A stretch of DNA of 64,000 nucleotides, taken from contig CAUWAG010000003.1 in the NCBI GenBank assembly GCA_963556695.1, positions 3,844,001-3,908,000 on the forward strand, given 5' to 3'. The translations under genes were made by a program, and so were the position numbers. The DNA comes from Anthostomella pinea (taxonomy: Eukaryota; Ascomycota; Sordariomycetes; Xylariales; Xylariaceae). The notes under the pieces were generated by a model. The model was not told the origin of the DNA and did no database searches. It worked only from the letters and a program-made list of their open reading frames with translations. The first letter of the stretch is position 1; each line of letters opens with the position of its first letter. Positions 1 to 10,847 of this stretch are shown here, piece after piece.

Positions 1-2
1 CC

Positions 3-565
3 ACCCACGAGGCCCTAGAAGCCCCTAAATCAGGGCAGGACATAGCCCTGATGCTATCACCAGTTGCTGAGACCCCTGAGCAGCGAGTAGCAGTACGCTC
101 GGTTGCAAAGTCGTACGATGAGATGGTGGTTGAGCTAGCCCTCGTAAAGGAGCTGCTAGAAGCAAAAGACGCCAAAATGAAGCGTCTACAGCCAAAAAAG
201 CGCCGTAAGGCACCTCAAGAAGAGCTAATCAATGGCTATAGAGAGTTGGGGACGTTGTTCAGGAGCAGATCGAGCAAATGGAGGATGCGCGAGTCTTGAT
301 CGAGCAGCGGGCCGAAAGACGACGAATTATGGCCGAATTGCAGAACCTGCACACAAATGAATTAGAGAGACCACTCTCTGATGACTCTCTCTCACCTGAA
401 TCATCAGATTCAGAAGAATTTAAGCCCTTAGAGGGTGTTGAGGATAAAGGGGTTGTTGTTGATGAAGGGGACGAAAGTGAGGATGAGGAGGATGAAGAGC
501 CTATTATGGTTCAATCTTCGTGCCGCGCAATCCGCCAGCCTGCACGGTACCGCGACGAAAATTAG
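3..565 (+). pseudogene. C-terminal remnant of a DDE (pogo/Fot1-like) transposase, frameshifted
   Basis: An open frame runs in from the left edge. It encodes a helical, charged stretch with a lysine/arginine cluster (RLQPKKRRKA, about 190-225) of the kind found after the DDE domain of fungal pogo/Fot1-type transposases. Around 245-275 the reading passes to another frame, which continues as a coiled-coil-like glutamate/arginine-rich stretch, a long acidic Ser/Glu/Asp tail, and ends in RQPARYRDEN at 565. The split over two frames suggests a frameshift. The catalytic part would lie outside the window, so the family assignment rests on tail composition only and is an inference. Confidence 0.45.
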
Positions 566-977
566 TATTGCTGAAAACTCCAAGAAAAGGCGATTCTTTT
601 GCTGTTTTTATATTATCTAGAGCCTCAATCCAGATGGAGTTATGTGTGGGTGCAAGTGTGGTCTTTTGGTGTGAAAACTGTCCCACATCTATACCCCCGC
701 CGTTAGTTGAACGTTATTCTGAACAGCCCCTGCCGTCGCCTGCTTTGCCGCCGAACATCCCACGCAGCCAAGACAGCCACGAACGTCCTCTTTCATCCAC
801 CCCCGAACCCAGAGCACAACAGCTATGTGTCCCTGCCTCTGTGACCCTTCTCTCCAGTTCATCTACCTCTAATGGTTTAGTATCACCGTTTGCAACCTTG
901 TCAAAGCTATCGTTGGCATGTACATCGATGTACCTCGATGTAGATATACTAGGCAAAACCTTGACATTTACGAACAG
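566..977. other. Intergenic, nothing recognised
   Basis: This stretch separates the transposase remnant from the 3' end of the fructosamine-kinase-like gene. I see no conserved coding frame. Open frames here lack any recognisable family signature. Confidence 0.4.
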
Positions 978-2281
978 CTATGGTCGGTAAGATTCCTTTG
1001 CTTGAAGGACAGCAGCTAACTCGGGTGAGTCGCGATCCCACGGAACATATTTCTGGACAAGTTGAGCCATGTCACTGAACGCCCTACGCAATATCAGCAT
1101 GTCCCATCCTACCAAGTTGTTTGAGTCTGGAGACTCACAATCGTCTAGCGGGCGAGCCGGCGAAGCAGGCAGAGTGCATAAAATTTGTCTTTGCACTATA
1201 GAGGCGGTTTCGGCCGTCCCATTCGTTCTTCGGCTCGCTGGCCTTGAAATTTCTCAGATACTCTTCACGAAAGACCTCGGCTCTCATCTGGTGTCGCTCA
1301 GCACGCCAGATGCCAAGCTCCATTTCGTTATGAGCGTAATACGCGGCACAGTCAAAAATCCACGGATCGCCGTTCTCGCTGTCGTTAGCAATGTTGCCAT
1401 CCCACAAGTCCCCATGAATCAGCACGGGTGTTAGCTTGCGGCCTTCGGACTCGATTGCCCCGATCAGACGAGGGATGAGATGGGACTAGACTCTTCCGAA
1501 AACGATGTCCAGTTCTTTCCACAACCTGTTGGTCTCCGTATCTTGGTGATATGCCTCGGCGAGAAGCTTAGAGAAGAATGATGTCCAGCTGTCATCCCAC
1601 CCAACAGCCTGGATACGGGCGCCGTCATATGTCTGCAGATGGAACCCGAATTTTCCGTTTGGAGATGCGCTCTTCGCGTGCATGGCGGCCAGCCGCGCAC
1701 CCAGCTTTGCCGGATCAGGCAGGCCGGGCACGAACTGCTTGAACTCGATCAGGGCGAAGTACGTCGTCAGTACTGAGTTTTTCAGCTTGCCCCATGCGAT
1801 CGGCCGGGGCACTAGGTTTGGCGCCAGCCTATGCAGGTCAGACATGCCAGTGTACTCCCCTTCGAGTTGTGCCTTGCCTAGGTCACCTGCGACATACTGT
1901 TTGTTGGCAGTCAGCAATGATTCGTCCCACTTTGTCCGAGCTGGGTGCATTCCTCCCTTACTTTCAGGAAGATTGGTGTAGCCACCCCGCTGGAGTTGAC
2001 GGCATCTATCTTGGCCGTGAAGGACCATGCCGCAGCCGATAGGACATAGCAACAGGCCGTCTGCGCCACGGTTCCTTCTGGGAGTGCTTTTGTAACATCT
2101 ATCAGTCCCTTCTCCCTCGATCCCCAGACTATGATGGCTTTACAACGCGAGTACCTTCGATGACTGCGTCGTCCAGGGGCAGTTCGCCGCCCCACGAGTT
2201 GCTCAGCGCCGCTAGCCGCTCGTTCAGCTCGCTCTGAAGCTGTAACGCCATTGGCTTTGAATGTTTGGATACGCTACTCAT
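978..2281 (-). pseudogene. Fructosamine/ketosamine-3-kinase-like phosphotransferase with one in-frame stop
   Basis: Members of this family phosphorylate sugar adducts on proteins (deglycation repair), using an aminoglycoside-phosphotransferase-like fold. Four exons splice cleanly: 2281-2155, 2086-1962, 1896-1139 and 1074-978, with introns of 68, 65 and 64 nt. They give a frame of about 368 residues. Family blocks are visible: the lid segment LEGEYTGM, the catalytic HGDLWDGN (Asp at about residue 247), the metal-binding IFDCAAYYAHNE, and the closing MAQLVQKYVPWDR. Codon 221 (1488-1486) is TAG, just before the catalytic loop. No GT-AG intron can remove it. The rest of the frame and all splice sites are preserved, so this is a young pseudogene, a sequencing or assembly error, or a truncated allele. 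A full-length product would need readthrough. Confidence 0.8.
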
Positions 2282-2913
2282 GGCTCCGTGATGATGACTA
2301 GGGGCTTCGAGAGATCTAGACGAAAATGTGAAGAATGCATTTCCCACGAGTATACTGGCGTCCTCCTCTTATGACCAGGTGCCCGAGGCTTGAAAGCGGG
2401 GTGTCCTATTAGTACAGGCGTTCCATACTGCGGTCACACTCACTCACGTGCAAGTTGTCGCGCGGCTATCTGCAAACTGCAGGCTCTTTGACTACGAGAA
2501 CGATGCTTTAGATAGGGGAGGGCTGTACTTTAAGCTGCGATAGTCAACTCTAGCACCAATGTCAACCTTGAGAACGGCCGCCCCGGCGAGGCGATGTTAC
2601 CCTATCTACGAATCATCCTCGGCGCGTCATGTATACCCCTGATGTCCCTTACCTGCAGCTGGTGCTGGGTTCCCACCCATTCCCCTACATAGGCCTCCCT
2701 CTTCCGGTGGACATGGGGGTCTGTGCCCGTTGGAATGCCGCTTCTGACAGGGGAGGCGACCAACAGCACGATCCCGTACGATAGTAAGCCGTGCTACGAT
2801 TTTCTTTCTGAACGAAATCACCAACTTTCTGCCAATGCCTGACTTTCCAACATCATAGCGTTCTTATTCTCACTGGACCTGTGCTGGGGCAGTCGAAGCA
2901 TCAATCCGCGAAA
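2282..2913. other. Divergent intergenic region between kinase-like gene and MFS gene
   Basis: The two neighbouring genes point away from each other, so this stretch should hold both promoters. I saw no conserved coding frame and no clear repeat. Confidence 0.4.
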
Positions 2914-4650
2914 ATGACAAGCGAAAAGGTGGCCGAGCCCGGAACGGAAGAGCAGAACCCTCCCAGCGCTGCAGACTCCGCAACATTCTCTATCTTTACG
3001 CCATGGCAAAAGCGATGGATTCTCTTCCTGGCAGCATTCGCTGCTATGTTTCGCCGATGAGCAGTTTCATATTCTACCCAGCGATCACGTCAATAGCATC
3101 GGATCTTGGCGTGACTGTTGGGAACGTGAACCTGGCTATCACAACGTATATGATAGTTTCGGGCATCACCCCAGCTCTACTGGGGAATGCCGCTGACAAA
3201 TTTGGTCGACGGCCTATTTATATTCTGGCATTGTCAATTTACATCGTCGCAAACATTGGCCTGGCCCTTCAAAGCAGCTTTCCAGCCTTATTGGTGTCGA
3301 GGATGTTGCAAAGCGCGGGGAGCTCCGGTATGCCTTTTATACCAGAGCTTCCACATAAGCGACTGACATATGCAGGGACTATTTCACTTGGGTACGGGAT
3401 CATTTCAGACATCGCGAGTCCTTCTGAGAGAGGTTCGTATGTCGGTCTGTTCAACCTTGGGTGAGTAAGAACGTACGGAGTTTACAAGCTCCAGCAACAA
3501 ACACTAAGATCGTGCCCAGTCCCAATGTAGCACCGCCTCTCGGGCCAGTCCTGGGCGGTGCTATTGCTGCTAATTTGGGATGGAGGTGGATATTCTGGTT
3601 TATTGCGATCCTCGGCGGTACCTGCCTCCTACTGGTGTTCCTCGCGTTGAGCGAGACAGCTCGAGGTGTCGTTGGTAATGGCCAGGTTCCTGCCAATGGT
3701 CTCAACCGGATGCCCATACCTTTCGTCTTGAATGGGAAGAAAGGCGATACGGAGGTGTACAACGAGCCGGCAGAAGCTCGCAAGTGGTCTTTTCCTAACC
3801 CTATAACTTGTCTCAAGCTCCTCCTCGAAAATGACATCTTCATTGTGCTGCTCTGCAACGGAATCTACTACGCCACTTATTGTTGTGTGCAGGCATCCCT
3901 GTAAATCTGTTCATTCAGGTCTACGTATACCAAGAATTGCAAGCTGGTTTGGTATATATTCCGTTTGGCCTTGGCTGCCTGGCAAGTGTGTCTGTCTGGG
4001 GTAAGTCCATAACGTCCCTCCGTCACGGCCAAGCTCAGATTGATCTAGGCAGAGTCCTGGACTATGACTATGCTAGGATAGCTAAGTTACATGGAATCGA
4101 AATCGATCCGCCTTCCCGAAAAAAGCCAGATCACGCCATCCCTATAGAAGAAGCAAGATTGTGTAGCTCGTTCTACTTGGTAGCGCTCTCTGCAATAGGA
4201 ACCATCGGTTTTGGATGGGCTGTTGAGCGTCAAGTGGTAAGCTTAAGTACCTTTTGACAAGTGATGGCATTGGCTTATCGGGATAGCATGTGTCAATACC
4301 TCTGATTATCCAAACAGTCATTGGGTTCACGATGACGGCAGTGTTTGTTGTGAGTAAGCTCCTCAAGACTGTCGACCTAACCTTTACCTGACATTTGACA
4401 GGCTCTTGGAACTCTGCTCACCGACCTGAACCCGAAGCAGTCGTCTACCGCCGCAGCGTCTGCTAATGTAGTCAGGTGTACTCTATCGGCTGGAGCACTC
4501 GCCGCTCTTCAACCAGTCATTGATTCGGTCGGGGCGGGTTGGTGTTTTACCATCTTCGGCCTGCTGGGTGGTGTTTGCGGGCCGCTCTTGTTCCTGGAAG
4601 TTCGGCTTGGACCAAAATGGAGAAGGTCAAGGATCGCCCAGGACGAATAA
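2914..4650 (+). pseudogene. Major facilitator superfamily (DHA1-type) drug/metabolite exporter, two frameshifts
   Basis: The protein would be a 12-helix proton antiporter of the DHA1 drug-efflux type in the plasma membrane. The N-terminus (MTSEKVAEPG) leads into FTPWQKRWILFLAAFAAMF. The signature GNAADKFGRRPIYIL (loop 2-3, motif A-like) and GPVLGGAIAANLGWRWIFW (motif C region and helix 5) follow. Introns fit at 3328-3375, 3461-3519, 4001-4048, 4237-4286 and 4350-4401. Two breaks cannot be spliced out. At about 3050 the frame changes between AAMF and SPMSSF (consistent with a one-base loss). At about 3901 it changes between CCVQASL and NLFIQVY. The C-terminal exon ends normally at 4650. Apart from the breaks the gene is well preserved, so the loss is recent or the assembly is wrong. 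Confidence 0.8.
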
Positions 4651-5276
4651 CGGGGGTAGCACGTCGCATTCGTCCTGGCTGATTCCCAGGTGATTTTTCT
4701 ACCTTGAAACATGGCAGTTCCTCGATGTCTAGCTCGCCTAGAACCGCGCGACAGGGTCATGGACTGACTGCGTTCTGGCATGGCCAAACTTTGAAGCGCA
4801 TATTGATTCCCAGGAGCAAACATCAACTTATCACAATACCGCGATCCGGATGTTCTGGACAGAATCATGCCGGTTTCGGTCAGTAGTCTACGACGATGCG
4901 ACTGTGAAGCACAAGCCAGAAGTGTCACCTCTCATCACTCGTCTGCCTTTGGTCCATGTTGGGGACGGGGATGCAACTGAGTCATAGATAGACTCTGCAA
5001 CATCCGTACGTCGCATGGTCCTTACTCCATAATGGCTTGTATACCACTGCGTTGCCGTTGGAAGCATGGTCGATCCGCTTTTCAGGCCGATTCCGCTCGT
5101 ATTCGGCGTTGCGTGGACCAATAGGAGGGTCACATCTCGTCCTGGTCCCCTGGATGCTGTCGGCCTAGCCTAGAGGCTTGTGATTGACAGGGCGCACATA
5201 CGGGTATACATATTTGGTCCGTCCAGATCCAAGATCGTTGACGCTTCCTCTATAACGAATAGAAATCCAACACATT
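4651..5276. other. Intergenic between MFS pseudogene and aminotransferase
   Basis: Nothing coding was recognised. It presumably holds the aminotransferase promoter. Both flanking genes run in the same direction. Confidence 0.4.
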
Positions 5277-6566
5277 ATGCATATTGTCAAAGGCCTCACG
5301 ATGTCGTCTCATGTCCTCTCAAAACGCGCGAGCCAGACAATTCGCGATCTAGACACGCCGTGGAGGTTTGCGCCGGCCGCAACCTACGACCCGGACACCA
5401 ACCCAGACGGACTCATATCGTTCGGACTGGCAGAAAACAAGTTGGTCGACCGAGAGCTCCAAGAGTTCGCACGACATGTCACCATCCCGGCCCAGGCATT
5501 CAGCTACGCGTACAGCTCGGGCGGGGGTCCCGAACTACCCGCGGCCATGGCCCGGCATCTGAACGAATACTTCTCCCCTTTCAAGCCGCTAGACGGCTCC
5601 GAGATCAGCATCTCAGGCACGGCCACTGCCATGCACGAGATAATTGGATGGGCGGTCGGTGAGCCGGGGGACTGTATACTCACCTCCCGCCCGGTCTATG
5701 GACGATTCGAGCTCGACTTTGGGAACAAAGCCGAGCTGAATGTGGGTTACGCCGATACGGATCCCGACTCGAGTTTCGACAGCAGTGTCGTGCAGAAGTT
5801 TGAAGAGGCACTGGCGGGCGCGTCGAAGGCGGGCCGTGTCATTCGGGCGTTACTCATAGTGAACCCGAACAACCCCCTCGGTCGCTGCTATCCCCGTGAT
5901 ACTCTGGTCGCGTTGATGAAGTTCTGCCAGAAGCATAGCATCCACTTCATCAGCGACGAGGTGTACGGGTGCTCTGTATACAACTCGTCGCACCCGACGT
6001 TGCCCCCTTTCACGTCCGCTCTCTCCATCGATCCTGCGGGGATAATAGACACTGATCTGTTACACGTCACGTACGGTCTCAGCAAAGACTTCGGCGCCGC
6101 CGGGCTGCGCGTTGGCGCCCTCGTGACTCGCAGCCAGGCGATGCACCGCGCGGTCAAGAGCGTCACGCGCTTCCACAACGTGTCGGGGCCCTCGGTCGCG
6201 ATCGCCGCGGCCATGCTGAACGACCGCGCGTGGTGCCGTGGCTTCATCGACAAGGCAAGGACCAGGATGGCCGCGGCATACAAGCACGTCACCGAAGCAT
6301 TGGATGCTATGGAAATTAAGTACGTGTCCGCTAACGCTGGTTTCTTCGTCTACGTCGACCTGTCTCCGTACCTCAAGAAAGGGTCCAGTCCGGGTCAGGA
6401 AGACCCGGATTTTGCTATTGCCCGGAAACTGATGGATGCGGGTGTGTTCCTGCATCCTCTCGAGGAACACGGTCCCTCGGGTTGGTTCCGGGTGGTCTTC
6501 ACCCAAGACCCGCGCACGGTGACGGAAGGATTGAGAAGGTTGAAGGCGGTAGTGAGACCTTGTTGA
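5277..6566 (+). CDS. PLP-dependent class I/II aminotransferase, ACC-synthase-like
   Basis: This intron-less gene encodes 429 residues, or 421 if the second ATG (5301) is used. It has the fold-type I aminotransferase landmarks in order: NPNNPLG (Asn about 199), SDEVYG (Asp 227, Tyr 230), the Schiff-base lysine in YGLSKDFGAAGLRVG (Lys 270) and the carboxylate-binding arginine in WFRVVFT (Arg 405). The N-terminal block ISFGLAENKL is typical of 1-aminocyclopropane-1-carboxylate-synthase-like proteins. In fungi such proteins often act in natural-product pathways rather than in ethylene synthesis, and substrate cannot be read from sequence. It lies downstream of an MFS exporter relic in the same orientation, which would fit a decayed biosynthetic group, but no synthase or NRPS/PKS is present. 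Confidence 0.9.
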   Translation: MHIVKGLTMSSHVLSKRASQTIRDLDTPWRFAPAATYDPDTNPDGLISFGLAENKLVDRELQEFARHVTIPAQAFSYAYSSGGGPELPAAMARHLNEYFSPFKPLDGSEISISGTATAMHEIIGWAVGEPGDCILTSRPVYGRFELDFGNKAELNVGYADTDPDSSFDSSVVQKFEEALAGASKAGRVIRALLIVNPNNPLGRCYPRDTLVALMKFCQKHSIHFISDEVYGCSVYNSSHPTLPPFTSALSIDPAGIIDTDLLHVTYGLSKDFGAAGLRVGALVTRSQAMHRAVKSVTRFHNVSGPSVAIAAAMLNDRAWCRGFIDKARTRMAAAYKHVTEALDAMEIKYVSANAGFFVYVDLSPYLKKGSSPGQEDPDFAIARKLMDAGVFLHPLEEHGPSGWFRVVFTQDPRTVTEGLRRLKAVVRPC

Positions 6567-7085
6567 AATATAGATCCATGACGTTACATTGAAGCCATGT
6601 TTGAACATGCAAGCATATGGCAATGTGGTCTTTCGTCTTCATAGGGGGCGTGTATTGAAGTAGAATCCCAAAGACCTCATCATAAACGCTGTGATGAAGG
6701 CAGGGCGACGTGACCTACTGAGCCGACTGGTATCCAGTAAAGGCTTCATTCAGGATCGAGCCCAGTAGATCCACTGCGACATATATAAGGGGTCTCAGCA
6801 GGCAGACATGTAATCGTTTCACGGCAATACAGTTGCATACCATGATCTGAGCATAGTTTGATACCCTCACATCACTTTTGCCTCCTTTCAGCTAAAAGGG
6901 GGCGAGGATGGAGGTCGAGGGGATGCTGTCAAACAGCGTGTATTATGGTGTTTCTGAAGGATTTGCTGTCGTAAGCTGCAGGGCCCAAAATTGCCCTAGA
7001 GGCCCTGTTGGTGCACTGCCACTTCCCTGAACGCCACTGTGGCTTGCGTGCCATTTGACAGATGCTTGCTTGAAGCCATTTGTAA
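6567..7085. other. Intergenic downstream of aminotransferase
   Basis: No gene recognised. It lies directly upstream of a MITE-like element. Confidence 0.4.
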
Positions 7086-7313
7086 AGAGTACTGCTATTT
7101 GCACCTTGTTAGAATTCCTTATTTGCACCTTGCCTCCACACCCCAACTACCAGCCAGCTGCAATACAGCCCCCTATCTCAGCAAATTTGCACCAACAACT
7201 GCGCCGACAACTGCGACGACAACTGCGCCGACAAGCCGTAAGCTTAATGGCTAGCCCGCTGTCAGCTGTCTGGGGAGATGGTGGTTCTGACAAGGTGCAA
7301 ATAGCAAGACTCT
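7086..7313. mobile_element. MITE-like non-autonomous element, copy A (228 bp)
   Basis: The ends form imperfect terminal inverted repeats of about 30 bp, with outer AGAGT and core GCTATTTGCACCTTGT on the left and its complement on the right (7283-7313). Inside are a conserved segment (CCAGCCAGCTGCAATACAG) and a short array of a 12-bp unit, GACAACTGCGCC, at about 7190-7235. A second copy with the same ends and the same internal order lies at 23109-23412. There is no coding capacity, so it would depend on a transposase elsewhere. A short TGTAAA-like repeat flanks the ends, but the target duplication is not exact. Confidence 0.75.
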
Positions 7314-7636
7314 CTGTAAAAGGCAAGAGGTGGCTGGTTGGGTTAGGAACCCCCATTGATCGAATGGGCAATAGACACGCAGTAGGAAATTAGATGACAT
7401 TGCGCGACAAATTCTTACTTCTGATACACGTATGAGGCCTCCATTGTTGCAGTTTTTGACCGTCTTCAGCATGTTCATCATTCAAATAACATTATACAAT
7501 GTATTTGGCTACCAAAATCCCACCGATCAACATCCGCCACCACCACGAAATTTCTTCGAAGTCCTCGTTCCCGAAGTGTTCGAACCTAGGAAGCCATGAA
7601 CCCCTACAGTCTCCATGTAGTCAACTAGAACAATCC
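7314..7636. other. Intergenic between MITE copy A and secreted-protein gene
   Basis: No gene recognised; it contains the 3' flank of the minus-strand secreted-protein gene. Confidence 0.35.
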
Positions 7637-8204
7637 TCACAGGAAGGGCAGAAGAGCTCCAGCAATCAACACTCCAGGGCCGAAAGTGGCAGCTGCGGCA
7701 ACACCAGGTATGGCAGTCGAGGTAGGGTTTCCGTTGGAGTCGGTCTGCGTCGCAGCACCACCGGCACCACTGGCACTCGCGCTGGACGAACTCGTTCTGT
7801 TGCTGATCGCCTGCCAGCCACAGGCCTTGAGGAGACTCTCGATGGCTGTGTAGTTATAGGCAAGTCAGTCATCAACAGACGTAGACTTCAATATGCAACG
7901 CAGCTCTGCCGGACTTACTTTGAGTACTGTTCCCTCCGTTGCCGTTGCTACCCACGACACCACGGGCCTCGAGACACCCGCCACACTCGGTGATGTGCGT
8001 CTTGGAATCTTGGGCATTGCAGACACAGCTTTGGTACCCGCCTCCGCTGGTGTCGCCGCCGCTTTGGCTCTGGCATTGCTGGGTAAGCTGGACGGTGGAC
8101 TGGCAGATCGTCCCGCAGCCGGTAGGGATGTCGCCTGGCTGAAGTGTTTGAGCTGCGCTCGTGGCCGCAAGGGCGGCGATGATGGCGATGAGTTTAGTCT
8201 GCAT
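7637..8204 (-). CDS. Small cysteine-containing GPI-anchored secreted protein
   Basis: Two exons (8204-7919 and 7845-7637, 73-nt intron with GTAAGT donor) encode 164 residues. An N-terminal signal peptide (MQTKLIAIIAALAATSAAQ) is followed by a domain with about eight cysteines, including CGTICQSTVQLTQQC, CVCNAQDSK and CGGCLEARG. Then comes a Ser/Thr/Ala/Gly-rich stalk and a hydrophobic C-terminus (PGVLIAGALLPFL) typical of a GPI-attachment signal. Such proteins sit in the cell wall or plasma membrane. I do not recognise a named family with certainty. I chose the ATG at 8204 because the signal peptide starts there and not at the upstream in-frame ATG (8300). Confidence 0.8.
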
Positions 8205-9062
8205 GTTGTGTAAATGGCGATGTGCAGTTTTAGTTGGAGTTGCTCGAGGCTGGATGTAGTTGAACGGAGTAGAAGACGGAGAAAATTTTGCTCCCGCCAA
8301 CTTAAGTATCCCTTTCGAGTTATTGATCGCGTCAGCTGTTACACCATGTGGTCATATCTCTCGCGGGGGGAAACTCTATCACGGGAAAGGTCATCTAATG
8401 TTTCTGTAGTGTGTCTCTTCTTTCTGGGTCAGTAACAGGGGTTTCATCATCATCGATGATGGCCTATCGCGGGATGTGCCTGGAGGTTTAGGTTTCACTA
8501 AGTGCAGAAACAAGTTTCTGACTCTCAAGAAATCCGACGAGAATGCAGTAGGGCAGAAAACCAAGCTTTCCTGCACAGATTGGCATCATGGGACTTCAGA
8601 TGACCGCCGAACCTGCAGCATGGGAACTAAGCAGTACCCATGTTGCCACGATGCCACGATACTGGGCGGAGGACTGAGGTCAGGGGCTGCTTCAAGTTCG
8701 AGGTAGCCGCACTCTCTCACTCGGTTGACCGTCACGCGGCTGAAATAATGATTTGGAGTGGAGTTCATAACGGTTCGGTAGTCATTCCAGTCAGTTGACT
8801 CTTGAAAAACTGCTTAAGCCCAACATGCTTGTGCTTGTGCCAATTGTCATTTCGACCGCTTGACGATGATGATGATGAGTGACTTCCATTGACTCTTGAG
8901 GTCGTTTCGATCAGAGGCAGCCCCACCCCACCCCCACCCCCACCTATAGATTTATCTACTGGTCCAAGCTCCCTCGTCGCCAACCTCGAGAACTCAAGTC
9001 CATTTTTCACTCTCCAACCATCACCAATCATTTCTTCTCCAAGTCAACCCCAAGTCCACGAA
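8205..9062. other. Divergent promoter region
   Basis: This separates the minus-strand secreted-protein gene from the plus-strand URI gene. A C-rich tract (about 8920-8943) and CT-rich sequence lie just upstream of the URI start, as is common in fungal 5' leaders. No other gene is seen. Confidence 0.45.
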
Positions 9063-10847
9063 ATGGCCCAGGTCAGAGACCCTCTCCTCGACCTCGAGAA
9101 GCATCGACAGCAGCTGGAGGAACATGTCGATAATCTTATTATCGCTTTGGACGAGTGGCGACAATGGAAGGAAGAATACGAGACGCTGAGAGTAGACGTC
9201 AAAGCCTTGCCATCCACCGCAGCCCGAGTAGACCTGACCAGAGCGCGAGAGGATTACGACGGTGAATTGGTGAATGAGATAGAGCTTGTGGACATTTTCG
9301 GCAAAAACGACTCAAGGAAGCGCGATCAGGTTCTGAGCACCCTCACGAATAGGTTAGATTACGTTTCCAAGAACATCGATACTTTGGCCAAGCAGCTTGA
9401 CGCCACCGAAAACAAGCTTGCCACTGCCAGGGTTGTTAGTAATCCGGACGCGACCGACGAAGATGGACCACCCATCACCGAGATCATGGAAGAGCTGGAC
9501 GACGAGGACAATGTAGTATCCTACAGCCTCCGAAGGCCGGGAGATAGTCAAGCAGAACTGCTCGAGGCACTTGAAAAAGCCGGTATCAACAAGAAGGACA
9601 TACCCGTGGGCACTCGTACACCATCAGCCGAGACTTCCAACAAGACCTCCAGTGTTGCGCAGCCAACGTCATCTCAGAATGAACGACGCCAACCACCAAT
9701 AAGAAAGGATGTCGAAAATGTACCCAAGGAGAAGGCCAAGCCCAAGAAGAAGAGTGTCGCATTCAGCGAAGACACCAAGTCCGGTGAAGATGAGGTACAG
9801 ACGGAGACGGCCAGGAGACTAGAGGAGATCATGCGCAAGGCCAAAGATCAGCAGGATATGATATCAGATCCCATTATCCCCGCAGACGATTCGCCAGAAG
9901 ACGCCGGCCTACGTGAAGACATGATCCGATACAACAAAGCGACGATGATGTATGAGATGGCACCCATCGTTGCCGAGTTGCAACTAGAAGAAGGATTTGC
10001 TAGTGACGACGGCTGGGGTACTGGTGAGGATTATGAAGAGGACGAAGACGACGAAGATGAGGACCAATGGGGCCGATCTACATCCGGGGTCGTTGATGAC
10101 GATTGGAAACTGCAGATGCTAGAGCTCAAGGAGCGCATGAGCAAGTACGCGTTTGGCGAGGACCAGGCACCCGAGGCCGACGACGACGACGAAACAGGGG
10201 AGGGCCTTGGTCGCATTACCGTTAGACATGGAGAAACAGGTACTCCCAGTGACGGTCTCGACAAGCAACCCACTAGCAGCCTCAAGAAAGACGGATCTTC
10301 ATCAGCGACAGATGAAAAGAAGAGCGTCAGGTTTGCTACCGATCTGGATATTGCCGAGGCTCCAGCTTCGACTGCGACCCAAGTCAATCCCGAACAAGCG
10401 AAACAGCCTGAGGTGGACCCAATATCGGACGTGAAAGAACGCGCTGTGGGAACAGCCGCCGCACCAACTCAAACCTCAAGGAAGAAGCCATCTAGGTTCC
10501 GTAAGAATAGGGCAACCGAAGCACCTGCGGCCCAAGCACCAGCAATTGCCCCTCAAAAGCCCGTCGATCAGAGCAGATATGCGCCCTCTGGACCTAAAGG
10601 CAGAACCCTGGCTACTTCGGTTCTCGAGCACGAACCCTCAATAGAAGCGCAGGAACCAGACGAGTTTGATGCCAACCTACTGCAGCAACAGGTTGCGGAG
10701 GAGTACCACAAGATGCGCAACAAGCTCGTGCATCGCCAAGGAGGATTCCTGAAAGAAAACGAGAACCCCATCCAGCCCCTCGACGAGGAAGAGGGCGGCC
10801 CCAAGCGGATGAGTCGGTTCAGGGCAGCAAGGCTGGCTGGTCCGTAA
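9063..10847 (+). CDS. bud27: URI/Bud27-like unconventional prefoldin protein
   Basis: A single exon encodes 594 residues from the ATG at 9063 (MAQVRDPLLDLEKHR). Residues 1-150 form the prefoldin-alpha-like pair of coiled coils, including the FGKNDSRKRDQVLSTLTNRLDYVSKN region. The middle is acidic and disordered. The last 70 residues carry a box ending in RMSRFRAARL, characteristic of fungal Bud27/URI proteins (DUF3835). The family links a prefoldin-like complex to RPB5 and helps assemble nuclear RNA polymerases in the cytoplasm. The open frame extends upstream to 8889, but that part is proline-rich leader sequence. Acidic runs at about residues 320-330 and 370-385 are encoded by GA-rich repeats. 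Confidence 0.85.
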   Translation: MAQVRDPLLDLEKHRQQLEEHVDNLIIALDEWRQWKEEYETLRVDVKALPSTAARVDLTRAREDYDGELVNEIELVDIFGKNDSRKRDQVLSTLTNRLDYVSKNIDTLAKQLDATENKLATARVVSNPDATDEDGPPITEIMEELDDEDNVVSYSLRRPGDSQAELLEALEKAGINKKDIPVGTRTPSAETSNKTSSVAQPTSSQNERRQPPIRKDVENVPKEKAKPKKKSVAFSEDTKSGEDEVQTETARRLEEIMRKAKDQQDMISDPIIPADDSPEDAGLREDMIRYNKATMMYEMAPIVAELQLEEGFASDDGWGTGEDYEEDEDDEDEDQWGRSTSGVVDDDWKLQMLELKERMSKYAFGEDQAPEADDDDETGEGLGRITVRHGETGTPSDGLDKQPTSSLKKDGSSSATDEKKSVRFATDLDIAEAPASTATQVNPEQAKQPEVDPISDVKERAVGTAAAPTQTSRKKPSRFRKNRATEAPAAQAPAIAPQKPVDQSRYAPSGPKGRTLATSVLEHEPSIEAQEPDEFDANLLQQQVAEEYHKMRNKLVHRQGGFLKENENPIQPLDEEEGGPKRMSRFRAARLAGP

